A DNA stretch of 64,000 nucleotides. Source: Treponema sp. OMZ 838. GTDB lineage: Bacteria; Spirochaetota; Spirochaetia; Treponematales; Treponemataceae. The stretch spans positions 620,001-684,000 of the forward strand of contig NZ_CP009227.1 of assembly GCF_000775995.1 (NCBI RefSeq), written 5' to 3'. Under the pieces are notes generated by a model. It was not told where the DNA came from. It did not search any database and saw only the letters and a list, made by a program, of their open reading frames with translations. Positions 42,359-52,138 of the stretch are shown in pieces (positions within the stretch are counted from its first letter, which is position 1; every line of letters starts with the position of its first letter). The position numbers were made by a program, and so were the translations under genes.

Positions 42359-42976
42359 TTATGCTAACCTTAACATATCACGTAGATGACCTTGAAACTC
42401 ACCGGATGTTGTCTCTCCGTTCAAAAAAGCTTTTATTTCTTGTTTTATTCCGGTCGGGAAGCGCCGCCAATAAGAGCCCGTCCAATCATGCATTGCAGCA
42501 GTAAGGTTGCGCTGTGTTTCAACCGGCATTTCTCCCAAACTATAGGAAACAAACTGTATAACCATTTCGTACAAAAGATCGGCAGGAATACCCTGCACCG
42601 AACCGTTCTTTACCAAGGAAGCACGGCGGTTTTTACCGCCTGTCCCGCTCGATTGCGGAATCCATGAATCGACCAGACCGGCAATCTGTTCCTTAGAAAG
42701 TTCCGGTGCTTCTTTTTGCAAGATATCGGCGGCATAATCCCGAAAAGTATGCCGGACACCATCCATACTCGCATCAATAGAAGCGTAGATCGATTCCGAC
42801 ATTTTCTTGGCTGCTTCTTCCGGAGTAAATGGGATGCTGCCGTTTATCGCTCCCTGAAGCTGACCTTGCCGGCGTTCAACCGCTGCGGCAAATGCGTCAA
42901 TCTCGCGTAGATTCGCTTTATTCAATATATAATCAAGCGCAAAGAGAAAATCTCCGTCGGTTTTTGCATTGTTCAT
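42359..42976 (-). CDS. Hypothetical protein, possibly DNA- or cell-cycle-related, family unknown
   Basis: A 205-residue soluble, mostly helical protein. It opens MNNAKTDGDFLFALDYILNK and has a Gly-rich loop SSGTGGKNRRASLVKNGS in the middle; the last third ends EFQGHLRDMLRLA. GAGGAGG-like sequence is absent before the ATG. No motif or membrane segment recognised, so no role is proposed. It heads a two-gene unit with the 72-residue protein. Confidence 0.6.
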   Translation of the reverse strand: MNNAKTDGDFLFALDYILNKANLREIDAFAAAVERRQGQLQGAINGSIPFTPEEAAKKMSESIYASIDASMDGVRHTFRDYAADILQKEAPELSKEQIAGLVDSWIPQSSGTGGKNRRASLVKNGSVQGIPADLLYEMVIQFVSYSLGEMPVETQRNLTAAMHDWTGSYWRRFPTGIKQEIKAFLNGETTSGEFQGHLRDMLRLA

Positions 42977-43106
42977 GAAGAAAGCATATACTATTTTGTG
43001 GGATTTTTAAAGAGGAGGGATAATAGAAATCCGGGCAACCGCACGGGATATGTTTAATGCGGCTGCCTCAAAAAAGATGAAACACTCTAAAGAAATAATA
43101 AAAAAT

Positions 43107-44657
43107 TTATCGCCTCGTTAGGGTAATGATAGAAGTAATTATCGTTAAAATCGTTGCTGTTACCGTAATCAGCGGTACATAGATATTGAAATTATACATA
43201 AAGGCATTGCTTTTTGCCGTAATAATCGTATTCGGCCCGATAATCGCATCCTTGTCAAGTTTTTTACCATACACATCTCTAATCACGACAGCTCCGCCGG
43301 AATTCCGCTGATAGTCAAAACCTCCCGCTAACGCAATATAAAAGTCAACTTTACGGCCGGGGGTATACGGATATGCGCCAGGACTTGTTACAGCACCGTT
43401 CACTGTTACGGTTTGTTTAATCTCCGGAACAATCAGCCGGTCTTCTGCCTCAATTGGAATAACTGCATGATAGGATTGATCGAATAACAGCGGACTTAAA
43501 TTTATCGGTATCTGTTTTCCTTGCCGAAAGATATATGCTCCTGTAACATCAACCCACGGTTTAGTGAATATCGGCAACCGCTCGCGAACGATTGAAATAA
43601 GATCGTCACCTTCATTAAAAGGAATAGGAATAGTCGTAGCAACAATTTTAAGATCACCATCTTTATTTATTGTACTTGCATCAGTTTGGCTTGAAGGAAT
43701 ACCAATTGTATTACTTTTTTGACCATCTGCTAAAATTGTACGTCGAGTTTCAACATCGAGCGGAATGTCAAGATACACAAACGGACGAAGCGTTTTTTGA
43801 GTATCAATATATACTTTGTCTAAATGCCGTAGAGGTTCACTTCCACCTGATTGCTCACTGAGCGCAACAAAAAAAGAATCAAACTTTGTACTTCCGTCTT
43901 CTGTGTTTGTTGTACGGGTTATTTTAACCTGTGTTCTATTGGCTCCGGCGGTATATCCACTGCCGTAAACGGTAATAAGATCGGTAATTGTTTCTGTTTC
44001 AGCCAATTCATACGTTCCGGGACGCTCGACAGCTCCGGAAAGAGTAACACGCCGCTTTATACGCGGAATCGTAATAACATCACCGGGTGATAAATATGGG
44101 TCTTGGGAAAGATCGCCAAATCGTATTGCCTGGAAAAGATCATACTCAATTGTTTTTCCTGAACGTCCCGTAATAGAGAGATAACGACTTGAAGCAAAAT
44201 CCGTTAATAAGCCGGTAATAGCTTGAGATGCCCGCATCAGCCCCCATGCTTTTACTTCTGTTGTTTTACTCACTTCTCCCCTCACCGTTACAGTAAAAGT
44301 ACTGGGAGCAGTAAGTACAAACTGAACAACACTGAGCGGATAGTTTTGTGAAACAAGTGTTTCAACCTGCTTTTTAACAGTTATAAAGGTCTTGCCGTTT
44401 GTATTTACCGAACCTAAATTAGAAACACGGATAATGCCGCTTGAATCCACAACAATCTGATAACTCACAGGCGTTTGCCCAATCGTATATCCAAGTTGAT
44501 ATATATCCCCCGGCAAAACCCGATAATCGGGATTCGCCATTGCTTGTTGAGCAAGTCGTTTTGCCTCTACTTCTGCATCAGAATTTGAAGCTGCGCACAA
44601 TAAGGATACGGTAGCTGTAAAGAATAGAATTATCGTTAGAAATAGCTTATGCTTCAT
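43107..44657 (-). CDS. SLBB-domain polysaccharide export protein (Wza-like)
   Basis: A 516-residue exported protein. The signal peptide HKLFLTIILFFTATVSLLCA is cleaved near residue 22. A polysaccharide-export domain YRVLPGDIYQLGYTIG lies near 48, several SLBB motifs follow (VTLSGAVERPGTYELAETE; VTVNGAVTSPGAYPYTPG), and a C-terminal membrane helix (VPLITVTATILTIITSII) comes last. It probably forms the outer part of the export channel for the polymer made by this operon. The ATG at 44657 overlaps the Wzz stop; an upstream frame extension is rejected because it lies within the Wzz gene. The C-terminal helix is unusual for a classical Wza. Confidence 0.88.
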   Translation of the reverse strand: MKHKLFLTIILFFTATVSLLCAASNSDAEVEAKRLAQQAMANPDYRVLPGDIYQLGYTIGQTPVSYQIVVDSSGIIRVSNLGSVNTNGKTFITVKKQVETLVSQNYPLSVVQFVLTAPSTFTVTVRGEVSKTTEVKAWGLMRASQAITGLLTDFASSRYLSITGRSGKTIEYDLFQAIRFGDLSQDPYLSPGDVITIPRIKRRVTLSGAVERPGTYELAETETITDLITVYGSGYTAGANRTQVKITRTTNTEDGSTKFDSFFVALSEQSGGSEPLRHLDKVYIDTQKTLRPFVYLDIPLDVETRRTILADGQKSNTIGIPSSQTDASTINKDGDLKIVATTIPIPFNEGDDLISIVRERLPIFTKPWVDVTGAYIFRQGKQIPINLSPLLFDQSYHAVIPIEAEDRLIVPEIKQTVTVNGAVTSPGAYPYTPGRKVDFYIALAGGFDYQRNSGGAVVIRDVYGKKLDKDAIIGPNTIITAKSNAFMYNFNIYVPLITVTATILTIITSIITLTRR

Positions 44658-45663
44658 GATGCTTGTCCTTTTTCCGTAAGAACTTTGTCTGCACTTTAGG
44701 GTCGCGATATATCTCCTGCACAGCATTCAAAAGGAAAGCAAGAAAGATTGATAAGAAGAGGCCTGCGGCAAAGGCAATGATGCATATTTTTGCTCGCGAC
44801 GGACCAGATTTTTTTTCAGGTACTTCAGGCATATCCAATATTTGAAAAACCGGAGTTTCAGCCTCAATTTCTATTTTCAAAAGTTCATATTGAGCTTTTA
44901 ACTGCCCGTATACTCTTTCTTGAACAGAAATTTCACGCTTAATTTGTTCTATTGCAAGAGCCGAACCTCGCATACCACCCGATTGAGCTATTTTATTTTC
45001 CAAATCGCCGGCTTTCTGCTCTAAACGTTTTATTTCATCAAATGATTGCTTCAAACTTTTCTCTAAATTCTCTTTCGTGCGCACTTTTGTATCAAGTCCC
45101 AGCTCTGTGAAGCGTTTTTCATAATAGTCAACAGCAGCCAAGACCGCTTGTTGTGCAAACTCAGGATCGATGTGGGTAGCAGCTAATGAGAATATTCTGC
45201 TTTTATCGTCCAGTTTTGCCTTGAGTAAACCTTTTACGATCTTCCGAGTTTCGGTTTTGATGAACTTGTTAACTTTATATTTTTCGGCAATATGCAATTC
45301 TTGGGCAATAGTATCGAGGAACGCATTACTGCCGGCAATATAGAGCGCCAACTGCTGTGTAGTATTTCCACTGCTGCCCCCCAACCCCGCTAAATTGCCT
45401 AAATTACTTTGTTGTAAGAAAGAAGCTAAAGCACCACCGGAAGCACTACTGTTGTTTTCTATTCGCATAAAGGCTATGCTTGTATATACATCCGGCATAA
45501 AGGATTTTTCCGGCTCCATTTTTTTACCAATAAGAACATAGGTAAAAACAGCCACCGAAATCATGCAGGTTAAACCAATAATCAGCCATTTCCATCGCCA
45601 CAATACAACGGCTAAATCCAGCAAAGATATTTCATCACTATCGTTATTTATATCATGTTCCAC
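44647..45663 (-). CDS. Chain-length determinant protein (Wzz family)
   Basis: A 338-residue protein with two membrane helices: WRWKWLIIGLTCMISVAVFTYVL near 20-42 and AKICIIAFAAGLFLSIFLAFLL near 295-316. Between them is a periplasmic domain with a long coiled coil (about 195-255), and a Pro-rich motif (ETPVFQILDMPEVPEKKSGPS) comes before the second helix, the Wzz pattern. There is no cytoplasmic kinase domain. GTG start at 45663 has AAGGAG upstream. It sets polymer length with the SLBB protein it overlaps. Confidence 0.9.
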   Translation of the reverse strand: MEHDINNDSDEISLLDLAVVLWRWKWLIIGLTCMISVAVFTYVLIGKKMEPEKSFMPDVYTSIAFMRIENNSSASGGALASFLQQSNLGNLAGLGGSSGNTTQQLALYIAGSNAFLDTIAQELHIAEKYKVNKFIKTETRKIVKGLLKAKLDDKSRIFSLAATHIDPEFAQQAVLAAVDYYEKRFTELGLDTKVRTKENLEKSLKQSFDEIKRLEQKAGDLENKIAQSGGMRGSALAIEQIKREISVQERVYGQLKAQYELLKIEIEAETPVFQILDMPEVPEKKSGPSRAKICIIAFAAGLFLSIFLAFLLNAVQEIYRDPKVQTKFLRKKDKHHEA

Positions 45664-45715
45664 TACGATCTCCTTAGTCCTTTTTTGAATGACGTTAGTT
45701 ACGGGGGTATTGAAG

Positions 45716-46705
45716 TTATTCACTATAAAAATAATGTCCTTGAACCTTATCAATAAATTCGTATTTAACCGTATTATATAAACCATCTTTCAATGAAACC
45801 GGAGGTTTAAAACCAGTCTTTTGAATACTAATTGAATCAAAAAGCGTATTTGCACAAAATTTTTTTACCCGGATAGAACTAATTGCTAATTTCTTTCCGG
45901 TTATTTTGGCAAGAAGATCAAAACAAAGTCCCCCAAAATACCCTAACCAATACGGCCAATGAAAAATTTTATGATGCGACTTCCCCAGTATACTATACAC
46001 CTCTTTGGTAAGAGTATTCATATTAAAATCCGGCTTATCTATATAGTTAAATAAGTGTTCCCCGGAAGCATTAGCAAGAGAAAATTCAATAAAAGCAGCA
46101 ATATTTTCAACATACGCCATAGATTTTCTGTTATTTCCATCACCGATAAAGGGAAAAAAACCGGAACTAATTTGCCGTAGAAGATTATATACATTGCCTC
46201 TGTTCTGTTCACCAAAAACAACAGTAGGGCGAATAATCGTAAGCGAATTATTCGTATCGGAATTCAACCATGCACGATACTTTCCCTCCGCCAACCATTT
46301 TGTTCTTCCGTAATCATTAAAATAATTTATCTCCCCCGTCTCATTTGTATTTAAAGGCGCAAAACCATATACGGCAACAGAACTTGTAAAGATAATTTTT
46401 TTGATACCATGTTCCGAACACACTTTACATACATTTTCGGCACCATCAACATTGACTTCATCATATAAACTTTTAGGCTGAACATCATCGCGATGTTCAG
46501 CCGCCAAATTGATGACACACTCGATATTGGAGTTTAACCCTTGCTTTAGGGAATCAATATCTCTAACATCTGCAAAAGTCTGCAATTCAGGATAATACTT
46601 GCTATCCTGCTTATCAAGTATTTTAATTGTATGTCCGCCAGCTAAGAGCCGCCGAGCCAATCTTGTTCCGATAAAGCCGGAACCGCCTATTATTGCTATA
46701 ATCAT
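45716..46705 (-). CDS. NAD-dependent epimerase/dehydratase (extended SDR)
   Basis: A 329-residue SDR. It has the NAD-binding GGSGFIGTRLARRLL at the N-terminus, FTSSVAVYG supplying the catalytic Ser, and YGRTKWLAE with the YxxxK pair near 146. GAGAGG precedes the ATG at 46705; the frame extends nine codons further without support. It modifies a nucleotide sugar (4-epimerase or 4-reductase-like) for the surface glycan; the substrate is not predictable. Confidence 0.88.
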   Translation of the reverse strand: MIIAIIGGSGFIGTRLARRLLAGGHTIKILDKQDSKYYPELQTFADVRDIDSLKQGLNSNIECVINLAAEHRDDVQPKSLYDEVNVDGAENVCKVCSEHGIKKIIFTSSVAVYGFAPLNTNETGEINYFNDYGRTKWLAEGKYRAWLNSDTNNSLTIIRPTVVFGEQNRGNVYNLLRQISSGFFPFIGDGNNRKSMAYVENIAAFIEFSLANASGEHLFNYIDKPDFNMNTLTKEVYSILGKSHHKIFHWPYWLGYFGGLCFDLLAKITGKKLAISSIRVKKFCANTLFDSISIQKTGFKPPVSLKDGLYNTVKYEFIDKVQGHYFYSE

Positions 46706-46742
46706 TATTAACCTCTCCCATAAATAAAACATTGCTCATATT

Positions 46743-47548
46743 TTATTTACGTAATATTTTATAAATATATGTAAAGATTTTTTTCGGCAACACTCTAGGG
46801 AAAACTCTAACAACAAGTAATTTCAAATACTCACATTTTGAAAAGAAACCACTATTTAAATGTTTTTTTAGAAAAAGCAGCTCATCCCTTGCATAGTACA
46901 ATCCATGCCGCCGCCCTATCATATCATTACCAATCCTTGCATATACAAGTACTTCCGGAATATTATCTACAGCATATCCATGTTGCAGAATACGAATCCA
47001 TAAATCATAATCTTCAAAAAAATGAATATCTGCATATCCTTGCAGACCAATGACTATTTTCTTTCTGAAACAAACAGCCATATGATTAAATGGATTACGG
47101 AAATGAGCATAGCGCCTTATATTTGTATAACCGGTAGGTACTTTTTAATGCGGCCATTCTCATTAGGATCATCATAAAATTCTTTAACATACCCTGAAGA
47201 CAGCACAACATTCGGATTTTTTCCCATGAAAATCATCTGTCGATAAAACCTATCAGTGCAAGCTATATCATCTGAGTCCATTCTAGCAATCAACTCACCG
47301 GCACAGTGTTGCAGTCCAAAGTTTAAAGCATATGCAAGTCCTTTATTTTGCTCATATCCGATAATTTTAAGTGGCAATCTTTCTTTCCATTTTTCTAAAA
47401 TGGCATCCAACTCAGGCGTAAGACTCCCGTCTTTCACACATACAATCTCTTCTGCTGGACGAGTCTGCATAGATAAACTTTTCATACATTCATCAAGATA
47501 CTGCGTTTTTTCTTTATAATAAACGGACATTAAAACAGATAAGAACAT
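46743..47548 (-). pseudogene. Family-2 glycosyltransferase (AmsE-like), frameshifted
   Basis: The N-terminal part (SVLMSVYYKEKTQYLDECMKS, MQTRPAEEIVCVKDGS, ARMDSDDIA with the DxD-type metal site) ends prematurely at 47117. The C-terminal part continues in another frame from 47140 (KVPTGYTNIRRYAHFRNPFNH, then MAVCFRKK, FFEDYDLWIR). A missing A in the AAAAA at 47142-47146 explains the shift. Restored, it gives about 265 residues of an AmsE/WbbL-type sugar transferase. It may be a real pseudogene or an assembly error. Confidence 0.82.
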
Positions 47549-47571
47549 AACTAATAATCCTATCAAAAATA

Positions 47572-48543
47572 CTAAGAATATTTAAAAACTTTAAACAAAA
47601 GTTTTAATGGAACACACCGCACAAGATAAATAGCAATTAAATTTAAAATTCTCCCTTGCACAGGATAATATATATATTTTTTATTTAAAAGAAAAAATGT
47701 TTCAATCTCACTATTTTTATCTCCGGAACTAAACAAATATGCAACAAGATTAGAAACATACAGATTTGCAATAAAAAAATTTAACAGAGGGGTAAGCTTA
47801 TTATCAGCAATACTAGTAGAAAGAACAGCATTCCGAATAATTTCAAAAGATTTCATACGATCCGGCGTATATATTTTATATCCCTGCATAGCAGAATTAT
47901 CGCGTAATTGATATATAAAACAGATTCTTTTCGAATAATAAAATGAATCTGTCTTATTTATAGTTTTTATAATAAATTCCACATCCTCACCGATTTTGAC
48001 ACCTTTAGTAAATGAGATCGCATGGCTTTCCAAAAAAAACCTGTCATATATACAACTGCATATATTACAGGAAAGTTTTTTCGAAAAAAAACTTTCCTGT
48101 AATATCACAGGTGTAAGCAGAACATCATCAAACTCATTAGAAATATATTTTTTAACAAGAACATCTCCTCTTTTCATTATATACCCAAATGAGAACATTT
48201 TTGTAGTCGGATGTTGTAAAATAATATGTTTAAAAAAAGAAAGGGTTCCTTCTGTAAGGATATCATCAGAATCTAGAAAATAGATATATTGACCTTTAGC
48301 TAATCCCATCCCCCTATTTCTGGCAACAGAAACGCCTTCGTTATTTTGAGTAATATATGAGATTCCTGTATATTTGCTCACAAATTCTTTACAAATAAAT
48401 TCAGTATTATCAGTAGAGCCATCATTTATAATAATAACTTCACAGTCCTCAAGATTCTGTTCAACTAGCATAGTCAAAGTTGCGTCAAGAAACTTTGCAG
48501 CATTAAATGCAGGTATCACAATTGACAATAAAACATTATGCAT
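47572..48543 (-). CDS. Family-2 glycosyltransferase
   Basis: A 323-residue GT-A enzyme. It opens LLSIVIPAFNAAKFLDATL, followed by EVIIINDGSTDNT, GVSVARNRGM and the DxD motif YFLDSDD near residue 95. The C-terminal half has an EDVEF-type acidic motif (GEDVEFIIKT) near 190, which supplies the probable catalytic base. Start ATG at 48543 is favoured over an upstream in-frame TTG. It overlaps neighbouring operon genes closely and adds one sugar to the repeat unit. A 20-bp perfect palindrome lies inside the coding region (48062-48105). Confidence 0.9.
   Translation of the reverse strand: MHNVLLSIVIPAFNAAKFLDATLTMLVEQNLEDCEVIIINDGSTDNTEFICKEFVSKYTGISYITQNNEGVSVARNRGMGLAKGQYIYFLDSDDILTEGTLSFFKHIILQHPTTKMFSFGYIMKRGDVLVKKYISNEFDDVLLTPVILQESFFSKKLSCNICSCIYDRFFLESHAISFTKGVKIGEDVEFIIKTINKTDSFYYSKRICFIYQLRDNSAMQGYKIYTPDRMKSFEIIRNAVLSTSIADNKLTPLLNFFIANLYVSNLVAYLFSSGDKNSEIETFFLLNKKYIYYPVQGRILNLIAIYLVRCVPLKLLFKVFKYS
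48062..48105. repeat. Perfect 20-bp inverted repeat inside a glycosyltransferase gene
   Basis: The 20-base arm beginning ATATTACAGGAAAG is followed after CGAA by its exact complement. On the minus strand it encodes ILQESFFSKKLSCNI. No U tract follows, so it is not an ordinary terminator. Confidence 0.9.
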
Positions 48544-48556
48544 ATTCACAACGACC

Positions 48557-49585
48557 TCAGACAAAAAAAATTGATCGATAAGGAACTACGCCTTGAGCTC
48601 CTTGTATCACAACAGTAAAAACATAAAATAAAACAAAATATCCAAAGAATAACCATGTTACAACCGGCTTTTCAATTTTTTGAACTTTATAAATAAACAG
48701 AGGATAAAATATTATTTCAGTAATCTGAAAAACATAATTCAATCTTATCAAAACATTAACACCGTGTGCAATATTTGCAAATGCGGTCGAAAAAACAAAT
48801 AAGTGCAGCCAAAATTTTTCTGTCGCGTTATTAAAAGCCGAGATATAATAAAAGGCTAATACAACGAATACATTAGGAACAATAAGTTTAAAAACAGCAG
48901 CGCTAGATGTTTCGGTAAAAAAAGAAGAAGTAAAATAGCTAGCGTAATGAAATGATGCTGGTATTAATTTTGTGACAACACCTTGAATTGGTAAAATAAT
49001 AAAGGGAATAGAAGCAAGCCATATCATTATATACATTCTTTTTTTATTGATTTGAAATATTGGATATAATACGCCAATAAATACACTATAATGAAACAGT
49101 GCCGCAAAAGCAGTTATAAAAAAAAAGCGTACATATTTTTTTCTCAGCGCAAATTGAATACCTATAAAAAAAATAGCAATACCAAGCATTTGCCGAACAG
49201 CATTAAACGATATAAAATAGTAGTTAAAAGCAACATATAAAACAACTGAAAACACAAAATCGATTGAATATTGTTTTATAAAATATAGTAACAGTAAATT
49301 AGTGATCAGCGCAAAGAATAAAACACTTAGTTCATACGAACAGCCAAGATATTTCAATACAATATTTACATATCTATAACCAGGTTCTATATACGAGGTG
49401 TTCTCTATATTATTATATATATATTCATACGTATAATAATCGGTTCCTATTCCATATCGGAAGCCTGCAATCACAACTAATAGTACACCTAAACATAAGA
49501 CAGATAATTTTAATATTTTCTTATCAACTCGTGAAAATAAAAAGAAAAAAAGTAATCCTATTAAGAAAAAACCATAGAATAGCAT
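48557..49585 (-). CDS. EpsG-family membrane protein (probable polysaccharide polymerase)
   Basis: A 342-residue membrane protein with about ten helices. The family motif GFRYGIGTDYYTYEYIY lies near residue 42 (GxRxxxGxDYxxY). EpsG/Wzy-type proteins polymerise repeat units on the outer face of the inner membrane. Very AT-rich, like the neighbouring glycosyltransferase genes. It is the only polymerase candidate in the operon. Confidence 0.85.
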   Translation of the reverse strand: MLFYGFFLIGLLFFFLFSRVDKKILKLSVLCLGVLLVVIAGFRYGIGTDYYTYEYIYNNIENTSYIEPGYRYVNIVLKYLGCSYELSVLFFALITNLLLLYFIKQYSIDFVFSVVLYVAFNYYFISFNAVRQMLGIAIFFIGIQFALRKKYVRFFFITAFAALFHYSVFIGVLYPIFQINKKRMYIMIWLASIPFIILPIQGVVTKLIPASFHYASYFTSSFFTETSSAAVFKLIVPNVFVVLAFYYISAFNNATEKFWLHLFVFSTAFANIAHGVNVLIRLNYVFQITEIIFYPLFIYKVQKIEKPVVTWLFFGYFVLFYVFTVVIQGAQGVVPYRSIFFV

Positions 49586-49640
49586 ACTATCTATTTAAAC
49601 CCGTCAATTCATTATTAATATATCAATCTAATTATTCAAA

Positions 49641-50768
49641 CTATTTAGCTAAAAATGCTTGTAAAATTTCCATATCATTTTCCCATAAAAATGGACAGCC
49701 TTGTTTTATTATATGATTAACTTTTTTATTTACCAGTTCTCTATCTGACACTAAGCTAACAAAATCTTGAATAATTTGATTCCTATCAATAGTGAAATCA
49801 TAGATATTTCCATTATACATCGTTAAATCATCTGAAGGAGTATATCGGGCAAACGGTATGACTCCATAATAAATATATTCAAAAATTTTATTTGGAGAAC
49901 AAGGGAGGATACATGAATTATTAAAAAAATAAAAGCCAATATGGGACTTAGCAGTCACTTTGACTGCAACATCACGTGAAACAGTTCCTAAATATTGGAA
50001 TCGATTGTTAGTCGACTCCTGCAAAGTACGTAGTATTTTTATAAGTCTGTCATCGGATGTAGTCCCCGCAAATACACAAGCATATTTTATATTTGCGGCT
50101 TCAAGCGCTTTGACACAATCAATCATGAGTTCAACATCTCTGTCAGCATGCCAATTCAAAGATCCAACATAAGAAATGAAAGGAATCTGGCCTTTTAGCT
50201 CCAGCAAATCAGATGCAGAAATATAGGCTCCTGAAGTAGGATAATTATGAACTATACAGGAATTGTTTATATCAATTTTTCTAAATATAGAACAAGTTTT
50301 CAATCTATGTTCTTTATTCACGCATATTAAAAAATCAATAGAATTGATAAAAAGTTTTTCATATAAAAAAAATTCAGGAAAAATTCGGAGTGTTTTTAGT
50401 GTTTCATAATATTCATGACGATCATAAATAACTTTTATCGCTTTTCCCCATTTCAATTTAAGTTTTGCGACAAGAATCAATAAAATTGGATCATGAATCA
50501 TAAAGATAGGCTCAATGTCTTCTGGTATCAACTTTCCAAGATCATTAATTATCTTACCTCGCCGACATAAAATATCCATCCGTTTTCTTAATTTATTTCC
50601 ACTAATTGAAAATACTATCTCTTTATCTGTATTTTTGTAGGTTTTATTTAAAAAATGTATATTTAATACTTTACATACACCATGTTCTAGAAAAAAATCC
50701 TGGTATTTTGTTATTCGATTATCTCCCAACACATGAGTACTCAACATAACTAAAATTTTTTCTTTCAT
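49641..50768 (-). CDS. Family-4-type glycosyltransferase
   Basis: A 375-residue GT-B enzyme. The N-terminal domain has IKVIYDRHEYYETL and FLICVNKEHRLKTC. The C-terminal nucleotide-sugar domain starts PFISYVGSLNWHADRDVELMI, with YACVFAGTTSDDRL and PCSPNKIFEYIYYGVIPFA, the E-x7-E-type region of retaining GT4 enzymes. Its start touches the end of the upstream dehydrogenase gene. The transferred sugar is unknown. Confidence 0.82.
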   Translation of the reverse strand: MKEKILVMLSTHVLGDNRITKYQDFFLEHGVCKVLNIHFLNKTYKNTDKEIVFSISGNKLRKRMDILCRRGKIINDLGKLIPEDIEPIFMIHDPILLILVAKLKLKWGKAIKVIYDRHEYYETLKTLRIFPEFFLYEKLFINSIDFLICVNKEHRLKTCSIFRKIDINNSCIVHNYPTSGAYISASDLLELKGQIPFISYVGSLNWHADRDVELMIDCVKALEAANIKYACVFAGTTSDDRLIKILRTLQESTNNRFQYLGTVSRDVAVKVTAKSHIGFYFFNNSCILPCSPNKIFEYIYYGVIPFARYTPSDDLTMYNGNIYDFTIDRNQIIQDFVSLVSDRELVNKKVNHIIKQGCPFLWENDMEILQAFLAK

Positions 50769-52090
50769 TACAGTTTAAATACCTTTCCATCTTCAATGTG
50801 GACAGTTTTTACCGCATTGCGTAAATCGACTATCAAACTTGATTTCTCTACAATGTGTTCAATATCAAAACATGAATGATTCGTTGTAAATACAACACAG
50901 TCTACCTTAGACAATAATTCATCAGTTAGATCGGTACCAACCCATTGTTTCCCATGATCGTCAATGCATTCGGGAATATACGGATCATGATACAGAACAT
51001 TCGCCCGCTTTTTAGCACATTCTTCCATAACAAGCAAGGCAGGACTTTCGCGCGGATCATCGATATCCGGCTTATAGGCAACACCAAGAAATAAAATCGT
51101 TGCCCCGTTCATTGCTTTTTGTTTACGATTAAGAGCATACATAATCTTATTCATCATTTTATGCGGCATTTGATTATTAATATTACCGGCAGTATTTATC
51201 ATCGTTAGATCGAAGTTAAACCCTTTTGCTATATGTTCAAGGTAGAACGGATCAAGCGGAATACAGTGACCGCCGATTCCAGGACCGGGATAAAAGGCTT
51301 GGAAACCATAGGGCTTGGACTTTGCGGCATCGATGACTTCCCAAATATTGATATCCATTTTACCAGCCAAAAGAGCCAGTTCATTGATGAGCGAAATATT
51401 GATAAGCCGATAGGTATTTTCCAATATTTTTACCATTTCGGCTACACGGGGGCTTGATACAGGATAGAGATGTTGAATTGCTTTGCTGTAGAGCGCAATA
51501 GCTATTTTCTGCGCATCTTCACCTAAAGCACCGACTACTTTCGGAGTATTATCGGTCTTATAATCTTTATTGCCCGGATCAACCCGTTCGGGGCTAAAAC
51601 AAAGCCAAAAATCTTTTCCTTCTTTCAATCCCGATTCCCTTTCTATAATTGGCTTCATAAAATCTTCAGTTGTCGTCGGATAGGTAGTGCTTTCAAGCGA
51701 AATAAAAGTACCTGCTTTCATATTTTTACCGATATCGATACAAGATTGTTCAATAAACTTCATATCGGGCTTTTTAAAATGGTCGAGCGGTGTTGGCACA
51801 CAGATAATAACCGCATCACATTCTTTAATGCGGGAAAAATCGGTTGTTGCAGAAAGTTTTTTTGTGTCTTTTACTACGCGGCTTAAATCTTCATCTTTTA
51901 TATCACCGATGTAATTTTTTCCGGCATTCACTGCTTCTACTTTTTTAGGACTTTTTTCAAAACCTAAAACCAGTACATCTTTTTTTGCAAAAGACACAGC
52001 AAGCGGCAAACCAACATACCCAAGTCCTATAATTCCGACAACTTCAGTATTATTTTCAATTTTTTTTATGATTGTTTCAAAGTTTGACAT
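50768..52090 (-). CDS. UDP-N-acetyl-hexosamine 6-dehydrogenase (WbpA/WecC/TviB-like)
   Basis: A 440-residue nucleotide-sugar dehydrogenase. It has NAD-binding GLGYVGLPLAVSF near residue 22, VPTPLDHFKKPD, LESTTYPTTTED and the catalytic Cys in GPGIGGHCIPLDP near 257, then VAYKPDIDDPRESPAL. The family oxidises C6 of UDP-GlcNAc or UDP-ManNAc to the uronic acid. With the WbpB, WbpE, WbpD and 2-epimerase genes of the same operon it fits the first step towards UDP-ManNAc3NAcA. WecC-type ManNAc dehydrogenase is the alternative. Confidence 0.92.
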   Translation of the reverse strand: MSNFETIIKKIENNTEVVGIIGLGYVGLPLAVSFAKKDVLVLGFEKSPKKVEAVNAGKNYIGDIKDEDLSRVVKDTKKLSATTDFSRIKECDAVIICVPTPLDHFKKPDMKFIEQSCIDIGKNMKAGTFISLESTTYPTTTEDFMKPIIERESGLKEGKDFWLCFSPERVDPGNKDYKTDNTPKVVGALGEDAQKIAIALYSKAIQHLYPVSSPRVAEMVKILENTYRLINISLINELALLAGKMDINIWEVIDAAKSKPYGFQAFYPGPGIGGHCIPLDPFYLEHIAKGFNFDLTMINTAGNINNQMPHKMMNKIMYALNRKQKAMNGATILFLGVAYKPDIDDPRESPALLVMEECAKKRANVLYHDPYIPECIDDHGKQWVGTDLTDELLSKVDCVVFTTNHSCFDIEHIVEKSSLIVDLRNAVKTVHIEDGKVFKL

Positions 52091-52138
52091 AATATATCTC
52101 CTATAAACTCTGTATTCTTATACTATCTACCCATATTA

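Noticed and set aside
48762-49585. O-antigen ligase identity for the EpsG-like protein
   Set aside because: The GFRYGIGTDYYTY motif near the N-terminus is of EpsG type and no ligase-type periplasmic loop is visible.
49968-49983. Possible parS site (CACGTGAAACA half)
   Set aside because: Only about 12 of 16 bases fit the parS consensus, the left half does not match, and it lies inside a glycosyltransferase gene.
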